This document shows positions 43,708 to 52,612 of a stretch of 64,000 nt of DNA, one piece after another. How positions within the stretch are numbered: the first letter of the stretch is position 1; every line of letters starts with the position of its first letter. The notes beneath the pieces are model-generated. The model was not told the origin of the DNA. It did no database searches and worked only from the letters and a program-made list of their open reading frames with translations. Made by a program: the position numbers and the translations under genes. The DNA is from Anaerolineae bacterium (lineage in GTDB: Bacteria > Chloroflexota > Anaerolineae > Promineifilales > Promineifilaceae): positions 118,822 to 182,821 of the forward strand of contig JAHDWK010000014.1 in NCBI GenBank assembly GCA_023382655.1, written 5' to 3'.

Positions 43708-44562
43708 TCACCTTGCCAGGTTTAGCAGCGGTTCCAGCGCCAGACTGAGTTCGCGGGGAGAAAGGGGGCCTTCAAAACGGGCGGCGACACGGCCGTCCCC
43801 ATCCAACACATAAACCCAGGGTTCTGTTTGCAACCCCCATTCCGCCATTTCCGGTACAAAGGTTAAATTTTGGAAATCATCATGCACTTCCACATGGATG
43901 AAGTTGGCCTGATCGCCCACTTCCCCATAGAGTGTTTCCACGCTGTCCAGCACCGGCGTACACCATTTGGTCTGGCACAGCCCCGGCGTGGCAAAAGCGA
44001 CCACGGTCGGTTTGCCCGTTTGCACGGCGTCGGCAATGGTCATCTGGTAAAACGCCGGGTTAGGCTCATTGCCGGAACTCAGTTTGTGCAGGTCGGGTTC
44101 GGTCGCCAGGGTGCGGTTCTGGCTGGGCGGGGCGGCCGCACCAAGGGGAATGGCCTGGTTTTGGGTGGTCACTTCCAGCAGAAAGGGGGCGGTGATGGTC
44201 TGCCCGTTTGCCAGGGTGATGGTGGCCGTCAGCCCCCAAATGCCCGGCGTGGGTAACTGCGGTGTGATGACCCAATAGGGGATTTCGTAGTCGGTGTAGG
44301 GTACGGCCGTGACAATGTCAACCGGCTCTGCATTCTCTTCACCTGTCAACTGCGCCGTTACTTCCACATGTGCCACGTTTGCCAGTGGTTCGGGGCCATC
44401 AAAAATGGCAAAAGAGATGCGGGGCGTGCCCACCACATACTCAAAGTTCAACCGTTGAATCTGGGCCGGGGACACGCCGCTTTCCACACCAGCCGGGGAC
44501 GACGTGCCGCCACAGGCTGCCAACCCCCACAGGGCAATCACAAAAAACAGGATTTGTCTCAT
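43708..44562 (-). CDS. Lipoprotein with thioredoxin-like domain
   Basis: The 284-residue protein starts with a lipoprotein signal (LWGLAAC, lipobox LAAC at about 14-17). Residues about 40-130 form an Ig-like domain; residues about 170-280 look thioredoxin-like, with PGLCQTKWCTPVLDSVETLY where two Cys are five residues apart instead of CxxC. It may serve as a redox or copper-handling partner of the CopC-like protein next to it. Function inferred. Confidence 0.75.
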   Translation of the reverse strand: MRQILFFVIALWGLAACGGTSSPAGVESGVSPAQIQRLNFEYVVGTPRISFAIFDGPEPLANVAHVEVTAQLTGEENAEPVDIVTAVPYTDYEIPYWVITPQLPTPGIWGLTATITLANGQTITAPFLLEVTTQNQAIPLGAAAPPSQNRTLATEPDLHKLSSGNEPNPAFYQMTIADAVQTGKPTVVAFATPGLCQTKWCTPVLDSVETLYGEVGDQANFIHVEVHDDFQNLTFVPEMAEWGLQTEPWVYVLDGDGRVAARFEGPLSPRELSLALEPLLNLAR

Positions 44563-44632
44563 GGGGCAACTGTAGCCACAGAGGGGAAGGTGTGCAAGGG
44601 ATGTTTACGGCCGTTTAAGCCATCAACCAACA

Positions 44633-45892
44633 CTACACTGGAGGATCGGATTTTGGGGTTAGGACCAGGGGCGAGGGCGCATATTCAGTGGCGCGTTCTG
44701 ATGGTAGTCGTTTGAGCAAGTCGCGTTGCACCAAATTATCCAGAATGGGCAAAATTTCCCGAAATTCTTTGGCCCTGACCTTATCCAACTCCTCAAGCGT
44801 GACGCTTTCATCAGATAACACACCTTTATCCAGTACCAGTTCCAGAATATACATTTCCTCAATCGTCAAACCAGACTGTCCGCGCAACTGTTGATCAGCA
44901 AATTCTACGCCGGCCTGAAAGACATCTGATGTGATCATCGGCGCGCCAAGTTCCGCTGCTTTGAGCAAAACATAGCTCCCCAACCTGTTCAACATACGGG
45001 GAATACCTTCTGAGCGCGCGCACAATTCCCTGGCTGTATCTTGTGTGAAAGGCCAAACTGCCTGTAGTTCATCATAATCTCGTTGTTTTTCTTTTGGGCG
45101 CACACTGTTCAGGTAATTGACCAACATGCGATAAGAAGTCGTCTGGTCGAGCGGCTTTAACTCTAGCGCCAGGTCAAACAGCCCTAATTCACGCGCCAAA
45201 ATGTCATGGGTGATGGTGGCTGGATGTCCCGTTAAAAAGAACCAGGCGTTGCTCTTGAGCAATCCTTGTTCATCACGCAGCATTTGCCTGATCAAATCGG
45301 GATTTCGTTTTTCCAGGTCATCTATGCCAATGACAATACGATCAAACTTTTGGTACGCGCGATCTAACAAAGCTTCAAAACTGGCTGCCGGGTAAAGCGG
45401 CCTGGAAAAGGGGGACGTTTCTTCCGTTGTTTCCACGCCAGAACCGGAGAGGCCAGCTTTTACCGTCGTCTTTTTTTCTACCGCACGCTGACTAGCGGGT
45501 AACCCCATTTGTGTAAGCAGGTGTTGAGCATAGTCATCTTTTGGCAGTTTGCGAGCAAGCCCAATCAGGGCGGCGGTTGATAAATCCATGCCGGGCAGCA
45601 AAGAAATGTAACTGGCTAACGTTTTAGGTGCTTTTCTTTCCAACACACCGATAATTTCGCGCAAGAAGGCTGTTTTGCCAATGCCCACCCAACCGTAAAC
45701 AAAGATTCGTTTGCGTTCACGGCCGCGCACCAGATTAAACACCTGCCGGAGTTCATTTTCTCTGCCGGTAAAAAGCTGCCTGAGTTGTTTCTGCCCCAAT
45801 TCAACAGCGCTTTCGGTGAAGGGAATTTCGCTCAATCCCCAGGCATCAAAAATATCGCCAGCTTGTGCCCATAAATCGTCAGGGGTACTCAT
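44633..45892 (-). CDS. AAA/STAND-type ATPase with C-terminal winged helix
   Basis: The 419-residue protein has a Walker A GWVGIGKT (67-74), a Walker B in IVIGIDDLEK (about 185-195) and a sensor-like RSEGIPRMLNRLGSYVL (about 285-300). The C-terminus (about 330-400) appears to be a winged helix. Its start codon overlaps the stop of the EAD1-TPR gene by 4 bp (45889-45892), so the two are translationally coupled. No ACGGCCGT octamer occurs here. Confidence 0.82.
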   Translation of the reverse strand: MSTPDDLWAQAGDIFDAWGLSEIPFTESAVELGQKQLRQLFTGRENELRQVFNLVRGRERKRIFVYGWVGIGKTAFLREIIGVLERKAPKTLASYISLLPGMDLSTAALIGLARKLPKDDYAQHLLTQMGLPASQRAVEKKTTVKAGLSGSGVETTEETSPFSRPLYPAASFEALLDRAYQKFDRIVIGIDDLEKRNPDLIRQMLRDEQGLLKSNAWFFLTGHPATITHDILARELGLFDLALELKPLDQTTSYRMLVNYLNSVRPKEKQRDYDELQAVWPFTQDTARELCARSEGIPRMLNRLGSYVLLKAAELGAPMITSDVFQAGVEFADQQLRGQSGLTIEEMYILELVLDKGVLSDESVTLEELDKVRAKEFREILPILDNLVQRDLLKRLPSERATEYAPSPLVLTPKSDPPV

Positions 45893-46872
45893 ACCCGTTC
45901 TTTTTCCTTTACCCGGTGAACAAAATGCATTATTTCGTCTATTTCTTGCAGTTTTTTGTCGTTATCGTCTTGCTTATAGGCGAGCCGTGCCTTCTGGATT
46001 TGGGCAATACCTTCATCTATGAATCCAAGTTGGATGGCAACCGTACCTAGATTTAAGTTACAGGCGGCAATACCCGCTTTGTTTCCTGTATGTTGGTACA
46101 AGCGCATAGCATCCCGATAGCGAATTTGTGCTTCAGCCAGATTGCCCATCAGTTGGTAGGTTCTACCAATCTGGTAAATGGTGTCAGCGCGTTCATCCAA
46201 ATTATCCAGGAGGCGACGTATGGTCAGGCTGCGATCAAAACGCCGCAGACCGGCGTGCCACTTACCTTGCCCCACCAGCGCAATACCTAATTCATGTTCC
46301 ATTTCCGCATAATTTTGTGCATACTGCTCAAGAGTTGGATCATCATGCCGGGAAAGAAGATCGCGCAAGAACTCATGTGGTGCATCCTCTAGAAGATTCA
46401 ATAGGTTTTGTGTCTCTTCGTCGTTAAGGCCAGTTATGTCCTGGATTTCCTGGAATTGCTGTTGCAAACGATTGACTCGGAAATAAAAATCTTCTAATTG
46501 CTGGCTTGCAGAAGAAGGGGCTAATTTGACTTCGTCTGAGGTAATATGATGAGTGCTGCTAGAGACATTCAGCGTATTTGTGACGTCCTTTTCTAAAGCC
46601 GCTGGTTTCGATTCTTGCACAGATTGCTGGGAGAATTTATCCCAATTGATGTAAGGGCGCGTTCCTTGAATAGCTTTGATCAACTGTTCATACACGCCAT
46701 GACGTTGAGTATATTTAACGAGAGAAATGATCGTTTCGCTTCTTGAAATTCCTTCCAGGTCATCATAAGGAATGTCCATATTAAGAGCCAGAGATTGTAA
46801 CTCAGCAGTATTGAAGTACATATTCAAAGCCTCTGCTACCTGCTTCGGTGTTATTGATTTTTTGTCGTCCAT
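45889..46872 (-). CDS. EAD1-like N-terminal domain fused to TPR repeats
   Basis: Residues about 8-75 (FNTAELQSLALNMDIPYDDL, RSETIISLVKYTQRHGVYEQ, RPYINW) match the effector-associated domain 1 pattern used in bacterial conflict and signalling systems as an adaptor. Residues about 100-180 form a linker helix region and about 190-310 hold TPR-type repeats (YQIGRTYQLMGNLAEAQIRY, CNLNLGTVAIQLGFIDEG). It is coupled by a 4-bp overlap to the AAA ATPase. It probably links an upstream sensor to the ATPase. No octamer occurs here, unlike in the flanking genes. Confidence 0.8.
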   Translation of the reverse strand: MDDKKSITPKQVAEALNMYFNTAELQSLALNMDIPYDDLEGISRSETIISLVKYTQRHGVYEQLIKAIQGTRPYINWDKFSQQSVQESKPAALEKDVTNTLNVSSSTHHITSDEVKLAPSSASQQLEDFYFRVNRLQQQFQEIQDITGLNDEETQNLLNLLEDAPHEFLRDLLSRHDDPTLEQYAQNYAEMEHELGIALVGQGKWHAGLRRFDRSLTIRRLLDNLDERADTIYQIGRTYQLMGNLAEAQIRYRDAMRLYQHTGNKAGIAACNLNLGTVAIQLGFIDEGIAQIQKARLAYKQDDNDKKLQEIDEIMHFVHRVKEKERV

Positions 46873-46892
46873 CTTTTCTTAATCCTGTTTTG

Positions 46893-47939
46893 TCACAAAA
46901 CCCGGCTAAGAGCATCGGCGCCAATTTGCTGGATGAGAAAGTGGGCGATGGTGGCTTTTTGTTCGGCCTGGCTGATGGCCGGGTTGGGTTTAGCCGCTTC
47001 ACGGACGTAATTTTGGGTGGCTTCGTCGTCTGTTAACTGGTTGGTGAGGGTGACCAGACCTTCCAGGTCGTAATCTTCGACCAAGCGGCGGATGAGGGTA
47101 TCCTGGCGGACAGGTGGAGCGGCAGCGGTGGCCGGCACGGCCGTATCCGGCTGATTCATCGCCTGATCCAATAACAAATTCACATAGGATTGGCCGCCAT
47201 TTTCCAGGATCATCAGGGCAATGCTGGTTTTGGCAAAGTGTTCTGGCGCTTTAGGGTCAATCAGTTTTTCTAGTGCGTCCAGTTTTTCTTGTTCTTCTTC
47301 GGAGGTAAGCGTTTCGCGGGCGGTGATGGTGTAGAGGGCAATGTCATACAGTTCGGCCAGCGTGGGGTAGTATTGCAGCAGACGGGTCACGGCCGTGCGT
47401 CGGTTGTTCATCAATTCCAGGTCAATTTGCCGCCGCGCCAGGTTGGAGAACTGGTCGTATAACCAGCCCAGGTTGATCGCTACCTCGCCATCTTTGTCTG
47501 ACCCCACTTGTTTGGCCAGCACAAATCGGGTGCGGATGATGCCCTGAAAGCCAAAGGCCACGATCAGGAATTCCATCAGGAAGCTCATTGGGGGAGCGGT
47601 AGCGCGCAAGATGAGCAGGGCGGCAATGGCGGCGAAGACGTTGGCAAAAATGAGGACCCAGGCCCAACGAGTGAGCAGAGCTTCGCGGGGATATGTTTTG
47701 AAGGTAGAAACCAACTCCGCTACCCCAATCAGCCCGCCAACAAAGCCGATGACAAGAAAGGGGGCGAGGACGGCCGTGAACTGGCGCAAACTGCTCTGAA
47801 ACGGATCCATCCACACTGGCGTTGCCGGACCCGTCGGCCAGGCCAGGAACACAACGAGAATAAATAACAACACACCTGTTAAAAATACCAGGGTCTTGGT
47901 GCTGCGGCTGACAGGTGTGGCAGGTATGCTCTCGGTCAT
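46893..47939 (-). CDS. Membrane protein of the EAD1-AAA operon
   Basis: The 348-residue protein has four hydrophobic segments in its first 150 residues (TLVFLTGVLLFILVVFLAW, APFLVIGFVGGLIGV, WVLIFANVFAAIAALLI, FLMEFLIVAFGFQG) and a cytosolic helical C-terminal half. No family was recognised. Spacing to its neighbours (17 and 20 bp) places it in the same transcript. It contains ACGGCCGT octamers, so it has been resident longer than the two genes behind it. Confidence 0.72.
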   Translation of the reverse strand: MTESIPATPVSRSTKTLVFLTGVLLFILVVFLAWPTGPATPVWMDPFQSSLRQFTAVLAPFLVIGFVGGLIGVAELVSTFKTYPREALLTRWAWVLIFANVFAAIAALLILRATAPPMSFLMEFLIVAFGFQGIIRTRFVLAKQVGSDKDGEVAINLGWLYDQFSNLARRQIDLELMNNRRTAVTRLLQYYPTLAELYDIALYTITARETLTSEEEQEKLDALEKLIDPKAPEHFAKTSIALMILENGGQSYVNLLLDQAMNQPDTAVPATAAAPPVRQDTLIRRLVEDYDLEGLVTLTNQLTDDEATQNYVREAAKPNPAISQAEQKATIAHFLIQQIGADALSRVL

Positions 47940-47956
47940 GGGGAGAGGTAAGGGTG

Positions 47957-48214
47957 TTATCGTTTGCCGTTGCTGCCGTTGACATATCCTCTGGCGTCGT
48001 TGGTAATGGCTACCAGCCAGCCATCAGGGCTGTTGCTGTCTTCGCGTAGGACGACAAAGCCCGCGCTGGCCATATCTTGCAGCATGGTGCGCATGTCGCC
48101 GGGTAATATCCACGTTTCGGCCGCTACCTGGCTGGGACTCATGGCGCCCCGAACGGCCAGGGTATTGAGGACTTTTGATTCACTATCATTGAGTTCCAAT
48201 TGAAAACGTTTCAT
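47957..48214 (-). CDS. Small winged-helix protein
   Basis: The start MKRFQLELND at 48214 has AGAGG upstream. The 85-residue protein has a helix-turn-helix (LAVRGAMSPSQVAAETWI, MRTMLQDMASAGFV) and a short wing (VVLREDS, GWLVAI). It may control the operon it heads (wHTH, membrane protein, EAD1-TPR, AAA). Function inferred from position. Confidence 0.7.
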   Translation of the reverse strand: MKRFQLELNDSESKVLNTLAVRGAMSPSQVAAETWILPGDMRTMLQDMASAGFVVLREDSNSPDGWLVAITNDARGYVNGSNGKR

Positions 48215-48327
48215 GCTTGAACCTCTTAGGGGGTAGGGTGGCAACCACTTTCTACAGTTTGCCTTGGGCTGCCGTCATTATGCTTGAGCAGATTATAACA
48301 CAGGGGTACGGCCGTCGCGCAACGACC

Positions 48328-49344
48328 TTAGAACAAGGTGGGGTTGGCGGCGACCCAGGCATATAGATCGCGGATGCCGGCAGCGGGGGAGATGGTGGGC
48401 TGCCAGCCGAGCAAAGCGCCAGCTTTGCGAATATCGGCGATGAAAACGCGCTGATCGCCGGGCCGCCAGTTGCCCCACTGCACCGGGATTTCGCGCCCGG
48501 CCAATTCGCCCAGCAGCGGCCCAAATTCGCTCCAGATGGAAAGGGTATTTTGTGGCCCGCCGCCCATGTTGAATGCCTGCCCCTTGAGTTCATCTATCTT
48601 TTCAATGCCGCGCTCGTAGGCGCGGATGAGGTCGGATACATGGAGCAGGTCACGTACCTGACGGCCGTCACCGTAAATGCTGATGGGCCGATTCATCACG
48701 GCGGCAATGACAAAGTGAGCCACCCAGCCCTGGTCTTCGACGCCAAATTGGCGACGGCCGTAAATGCAACTTTGCCGGAAAACCAACGTGCGCAGACCGT
48801 AAATTCGGGCGTAATCAATGGTGTATTGGTCGCCCGTTCCTTTGGAGCAGCCGTAGGGCGAGTGGAAATCGAGTGGATGGGTTTCGGGGATACCGTGCGG
48901 GTAGCTGGCATAGCCGTACCGGTCGCCTTGTAATGCCACTTTGGCCGCTTCCATGCCGCCATAGACTTTGTTGGTGCTGGCGTAAATGACGGCGGCCTGA
49001 GACGCATGGTGGCGCACTGCTTCCAGCACGTTGAAGGTGCCCAGGGCGTTGATTTCAAAATCTTCACGGGGATTTTGGACGGAGGTGGTGACGGCGACCT
49101 GGCTGGCTAAATGGAGGACAACATCGCTGCCGGGCACGGCCGTTGCCAATGCCTCATACTCCCGAATATCCCCCTGGATAAAGTGGAGCCGTTCGCCAAA
49201 TTCGGTTTGTAGCCAGACCAGGTTGGCCGGGCCGCCTTTGCGTGACAAATTGTCAAAGATAACAACGTTATGACCTTGTTGCAGAAAATGGGCGGCGCTA
49301 TTACAGCCAATAAAACCGGCGCCTCCGGTGATTAAAATTTTCAT
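48328..49344 (-). CDS. NAD-dependent sugar epimerase, CDP-paratose 2-epimerase-like
   Basis: The start MKILITGGAGFIG at 49344 follows GGTGGAG and overlaps the previous stop by 4 bp. It has the NAD motif GGAGFIG, the catalytic YGCSKG triad Tyr-Lys and the paratose-epimerase-like stretch GGPANLVWLQ. It would convert CDP-paratose to CDP-tyvelose or act on a related nucleotide sugar for surface polysaccharide. It shares a transcript with an acetyltransferase. Confidence 0.85.
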   Translation of the reverse strand: MKILITGGAGFIGCNSAAHFLQQGHNVVIFDNLSRKGGPANLVWLQTEFGERLHFIQGDIREYEALATAVPGSDVVLHLASQVAVTTSVQNPREDFEINALGTFNVLEAVRHHASQAAVIYASTNKVYGGMEAAKVALQGDRYGYASYPHGIPETHPLDFHSPYGCSKGTGDQYTIDYARIYGLRTLVFRQSCIYGRRQFGVEDQGWVAHFVIAAVMNRPISIYGDGRQVRDLLHVSDLIRAYERGIEKIDELKGQAFNMGGGPQNTLSIWSEFGPLLGELAGREIPVQWGNWRPGDQRVFIADIRKAGALLGWQPTISPAAGIRDLYAWVAANPTLF

Positions 49345-49856
49345 GCTCCACCTTTCTTTAGCGACTTTTGCATAATCCACTCTGGCTCATTAACAGTTTT
49401 CACTTCCCCCTCTGGAGTGGCGTAACTCCAGGGAGTGGTCTCTTCGCCTGTGATTTGATAGTCTAGCTTTTCATAGAGTTGTTGGGCCAGGTGGTTAGAT
49501 TTTTCCACGTTCAGTTGTGCAGTCAGTATGCCCTGGTGAAAGATGGCCTGTTCGACGGCCGTCATCAGTCTCGCTCCAATTCCCAGATTTTGAAACGGTG
49601 GCAGCACTCGCAACGCCATGATGTAACCCGCGCCGGCATCTTGCAAACGAACCAGATCAGCTTCTACCTGACCCACCGGGAAATGATTGGCCTCGGCCAC
49701 CAGATAAATCAGTTGGCCGGTTTGTGAAGCGGCAAAATCCTTTTGCAAAATCTCCCGATATGGCGTAATCATGCCAAACCATTCCAGTTTGGGAATATCG
49801 TTGGCCTGTGCGGGGCGGATGGTGACAGGCAGGGTAAACACGAATTCTTGCCGCAT
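49341..49856 (-). CDS. GNAT family N-acetyltransferase
   Basis: The 171-residue protein has the GNAT acetyl-CoA loop in LPPFQNLGIGARLMTAVEQA (about 85-105) and the closing helix AQQLYEKLDYQITGEE. The 4-bp stop/start overlap couples it to the epimerase downstream. The substrate is unknown. Confidence 0.85.
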   Translation of the reverse strand: MRQEFVFTLPVTIRPAQANDIPKLEWFGMITPYREILQKDFAASQTGQLIYLVAEANHFPVGQVEADLVRLQDAGAGYIMALRVLPPFQNLGIGARLMTAVEQAIFHQGILTAQLNVEKSNHLAQQLYEKLDYQITGEETTPWSYATPEGEVKTVNEPEWIMQKSLKKGGA

Positions 49857-49881
49857 AGTGCTTTATACAGGGTAACGGTCG

Positions 49882-50412
49882 TCAATCCTCACCCACCAGC
49901 CGCCGGAAAAGCGGCTCTTTCTGGCGCTCCAGAAATTGGTAATAACGGGCATCCAGCGGCGGCGCGGTCATAATCAGCGCGTCTTCGCCCGTGTCCCGGT
50001 AATAACGGCGGCGGCGGCCTACGATCTCGAACTCATACCTGAGATAAAGCTGCTGGGCGCTGACATTGGTGTGGCGTACTTCCAGGGTGACGATATTGGC
50101 GGGATGGGCATAGGCCAGCGTCAGCATGTTTAGCAGCAGCAGTTCACCCAGTCCCCGACCGCGCCAATCAGGGTGCACGGCAATGGTGCTGACGTGTACC
50201 TCATCTCCAATGAGCCAGTACCCGGCATAACCGATCACTTGAGTGTCTGCGCCCAAGACCTGGTAATAGGCCAGGGTGTTGCCAGCAACTTCGTGTTCAA
50301 ATAAACCGGGGCGGGCCGGGGTGGGGAAGGAGAGGCGATCAATGGCGGCAACGGCCGTCAGGTCAGCCATCGTCATCGGGCGCAGGTGATAAGGTGGGGG
50401 CGGCGTAAGCAT
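49882..50412 (-). CDS. rimI: Ribosomal-protein-alanine acetyltransferase RimI-like
   Basis: The 176-residue GNAT protein has VHPDWRGRGLGELLLLNML (acetyl-CoA loop) and VRHTNVSAQQLYLRYEFEIVGRRRRYY, the pattern of RimI. It lies directly behind tsaB (15 bp), as in many genomes, and would acetylate the N-terminus of ribosomal protein S18 or related targets. Confidence 0.9.
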   Translation of the reverse strand: MLTPPPPYHLRPMTMADLTAVAAIDRLSFPTPARPGLFEHEVAGNTLAYYQVLGADTQVIGYAGYWLIGDEVHVSTIAVHPDWRGRGLGELLLLNMLTLAYAHPANIVTLEVRHTNVSAQQLYLRYEFEIVGRRRRYYRDTGEDALIMTAPPLDARYYQFLERQKEPLFRRLVGED

Positions 50413-50427
50413 GTGGCGCGTGGTAGC

Positions 50428-51096
50428 CTATCGTCCATCTGGTTCTTTCAGGTAGAGCGGGGCCAGTGAGGCGGCGTCATCTACCTCGTTTTGGCGCAGA
50501 CGACGCCAGCCGATTTCCGCTAAGATGGCAGCGCGGCGCACGGCAGTGGCGGGCAGGGCCACGCGGAACTCTTTTCCGGCAGTGCGGATTTGTTTGACGG
50601 CTTCGGGTGAGATTTCCCCGGCAAAAAGGTAACGGCCGTCTCCATCCAGCCGCGCCAGTAATTCTTCCCACACATCAATGGTGGGTGTTTGGGTTGGCTG
50701 CCAGCTATTGTTTTGCCATTCATACACGGCCGTACACACTCTGGTACGGCCGGCTTCGGCCACAGCCACCAGTTTGCCCGGTTGGGGGCTAATACCCGCC
50801 GCCAGACAATCGAGCGTCGAGACGCCGATCAGCGGCGTCTGGTTGGCCAGCGCCAGCCCTTTGGCCACGGCCAACCCCACACGCAGCCCGGTGTATGAGC
50901 CTGGGCCAATGGTTACGGCAATGCCCACCAGATCGGCCATTGTCGTCCCGACCAGGTGCAGCATATGTTGGATGGCAGGCGTCAGTTCGGTGGTGTGATT
51001 ATTGGCGCAGCGCCAACCGCTTTCGGCGAGTACGGCCGTGCCACTGTGCAGCGCCAGCCCCAACCAGCGTGTTGCGGTATCAATTGCCAGAATCAT
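50428..51096 (-). CDS. tsaB: tRNA threonylcarbamoyladenosine synthesis protein TsaB
   Basis: The 222-residue protein starts with ILAIDTATRWLGLAL and has IGPGSYTGLRVGLAVAKGLA, both hallmarks of TsaB. It has lost the metal site of TsaD and acts as its partner in making t6A37 in ANN-decoding tRNAs. It sits between tsaE and rimI. Confidence 0.95.
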   Translation of the reverse strand: MILAIDTATRWLGLALHSGTAVLAESGWRCANNHTTELTPAIQHMLHLVGTTMADLVGIAVTIGPGSYTGLRVGLAVAKGLALANQTPLIGVSTLDCLAAGISPQPGKLVAVAEAGRTRVCTAVYEWQNNSWQPTQTPTIDVWEELLARLDGDGRYLFAGEISPEAVKQIRTAGKEFRVALPATAVRRAAILAEIGWRRLRQNEVDDAASLAPLYLKEPDGR

Positions 51097-51135
51097 TATT
51101 TGTCCTTCGTGTTTCTTCGCGTTCTTTGCGGATTT

Positions 51136-51636
51136 TTACACCCCAAATGCACTTTTCTTGAACTCCTCCAGTAGTTTTTTGGCGCGGTCACCCTGAGCTT
51201 TGATTTCCATTTTGCGGCGGGTTTCGCTGATGTAGACCAATGATACCCACAGACGGTCGGGGCGCAGCCATTTTTCAATGCGCTCCGGCCATTCCACCAT
51301 GACCGTATGTGGTTCGGCCAAAATATCTTCCAGCCCGGCCGTGAAGACATGACCGGGGCCATCGAGCCGGTAACAGTCGAGGTGGTAAAGGACACGGCCG
51401 TCGTGTAAACGAGGATATTCATTCACCACCACGAACGTCGGGCTGGTCACGCGCTGCGTTGTCCCCCAACCGCGCCCCACGCCCCGCGCCAACGCCGTTT
51501 TGCCCGCGCCCAATTCCCCAGACAGGCACAATAAATCACCCGGCTGCAATAGTTCACCAAGCCTGACGCCCAGCCGTAGCGTTTGTTCTTCGCTACTGCT
51601 CACAAAATCCAATGTCCAGGGGTCTAAAATTGTCAT
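51136..51636 (-). CDS. tsaE: tRNA threonylcarbamoyladenosine ATPase TsaE
   Basis: The 166-residue protein has the P-loop LSGELGAGKTALARGVGRG (about 38-56) and HLDCYRLDGP, both typical of TsaE. It drives the TsaB/TsaD complex by ATP hydrolysis. The 39-bp gap to tsaB contains CTTCGTG-type words like the polA leader. Confidence 0.95.
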   Translation of the reverse strand: MTILDPWTLDFVSSSEEQTLRLGVRLGELLQPGDLLCLSGELGAGKTALARGVGRGWGTTQRVTSPTFVVVNEYPRLHDGRVLYHLDCYRLDGPGHVFTAGLEDILAEPHTVMVEWPERIEKWLRPDRLWVSLVYISETRRKMEIKAQGDRAKKLLEEFKKSAFGV

Positions 51637-51855
51637 ACCAGAACCTGAACCGAGAGCGGCAATTGATTCAATCGCCGATCTTCAATCTCTAATCTGCCAT
51701 GACCTGATTATACCCCCGCCCGGTAAAGATGGTATCATTATCCCTCTGTCCAGATGAAGTGTAAGGGATACAATACAAAGTGTCCTGGCTTTTGATTTGA
51801 TGGCTACTGTCTTTTGTCTGGATTGGGAGAAAACTTAGTATTGAGGACCGCACAC

Positions 51856-52599
51856 ATGCGTGTATTGATTATTTCGGATATTCATGCGAATTTTGCCGCA
51901 TTTGAAGCTGTATTAACGGATGCTACTGGACAATGGGATGTTATCTGGTTTTTAGGTGATTTGGTGGGGTATGGGCCAGATCCAAATGAATGTGTGGTTG
52001 AATTAAAAAAGCACAACCATATTTCGTTGTCTGGTAATCATGACCAGGCGGTGCTGGGCAATCTAGACATCAAGCTGTTTAATCGTGAGGCTAATTTTGC
52101 CATTAGCTGGACGCGCGATGTGTTGACCGAAGAGTCCCGCATCTTTTTGCAATCATTCCCCTCTAAAACGGTAGAAGAGCCTTTTACCCTGGCTCATGCC
52201 AGCCCGCGTTATCCGGTTTGGGAGTATATTATTGACCCCGGCACGGCCGCCGAGAATTTCGAGTGGTTTCATACGCCTTACTGTTTTGTGGGGCATACGC
52301 ACGTACCGGTAATTTTTGAGGAACGGTTTGGTTCGCGTCGGGAAATTCATATGCGCGCTCCTTTCTATATGGAAGCAGGTGTGCCTTTTGCTTTGGCTGA
52401 ATCGCGCCTGATTATCAATCCGGGCAGCGTGGGGCAACCGCGGGATTCTGATCCGCGGGCGGCTTATGCGTTACTGGATACGGCAGCGCTGGTGTGTGAG
52501 TTTAGGCGGGTAGAGTATCCGGTGCAGGTGACACAGCGGCGCATGGAGAAGTTTGGGATGCCACGCCGGTTAGTGGAGCGGTTGGCGCACGGTGTATAA
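51856..52599 (+). CDS. YfcE-like metallophosphoesterase
   Basis: The start MRVLIISDIHANFAAFEAVL at 51856 is preferred; a TTG at 51814 is weaker. The calcineurin-fold motifs are complete: DIHAN, GDLVGYG, GNHD, GHTH and the closing Asn-rich NPGSVGQPRD. It is a soluble two-metal phosphodiesterase or phosphatase. Substrate unknown. Confidence 0.9.
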   Translation: MRVLIISDIHANFAAFEAVLTDATGQWDVIWFLGDLVGYGPDPNECVVELKKHNHISLSGNHDQAVLGNLDIKLFNREANFAISWTRDVLTEESRIFLQSFPSKTVEEPFTLAHASPRYPVWEYIIDPGTAAENFEWFHTPYCFVGHTHVPVIFEERFGSRREIHMRAPFYMEAGVPFALAESRLIINPGSVGQPRDSDPRAAYALLDTAALVCEFRRVEYPVQVTQRRMEKFGMPRRLVERLAHGV

Positions 52600-52612
52600 G
52601 GGAAACGGCCGT

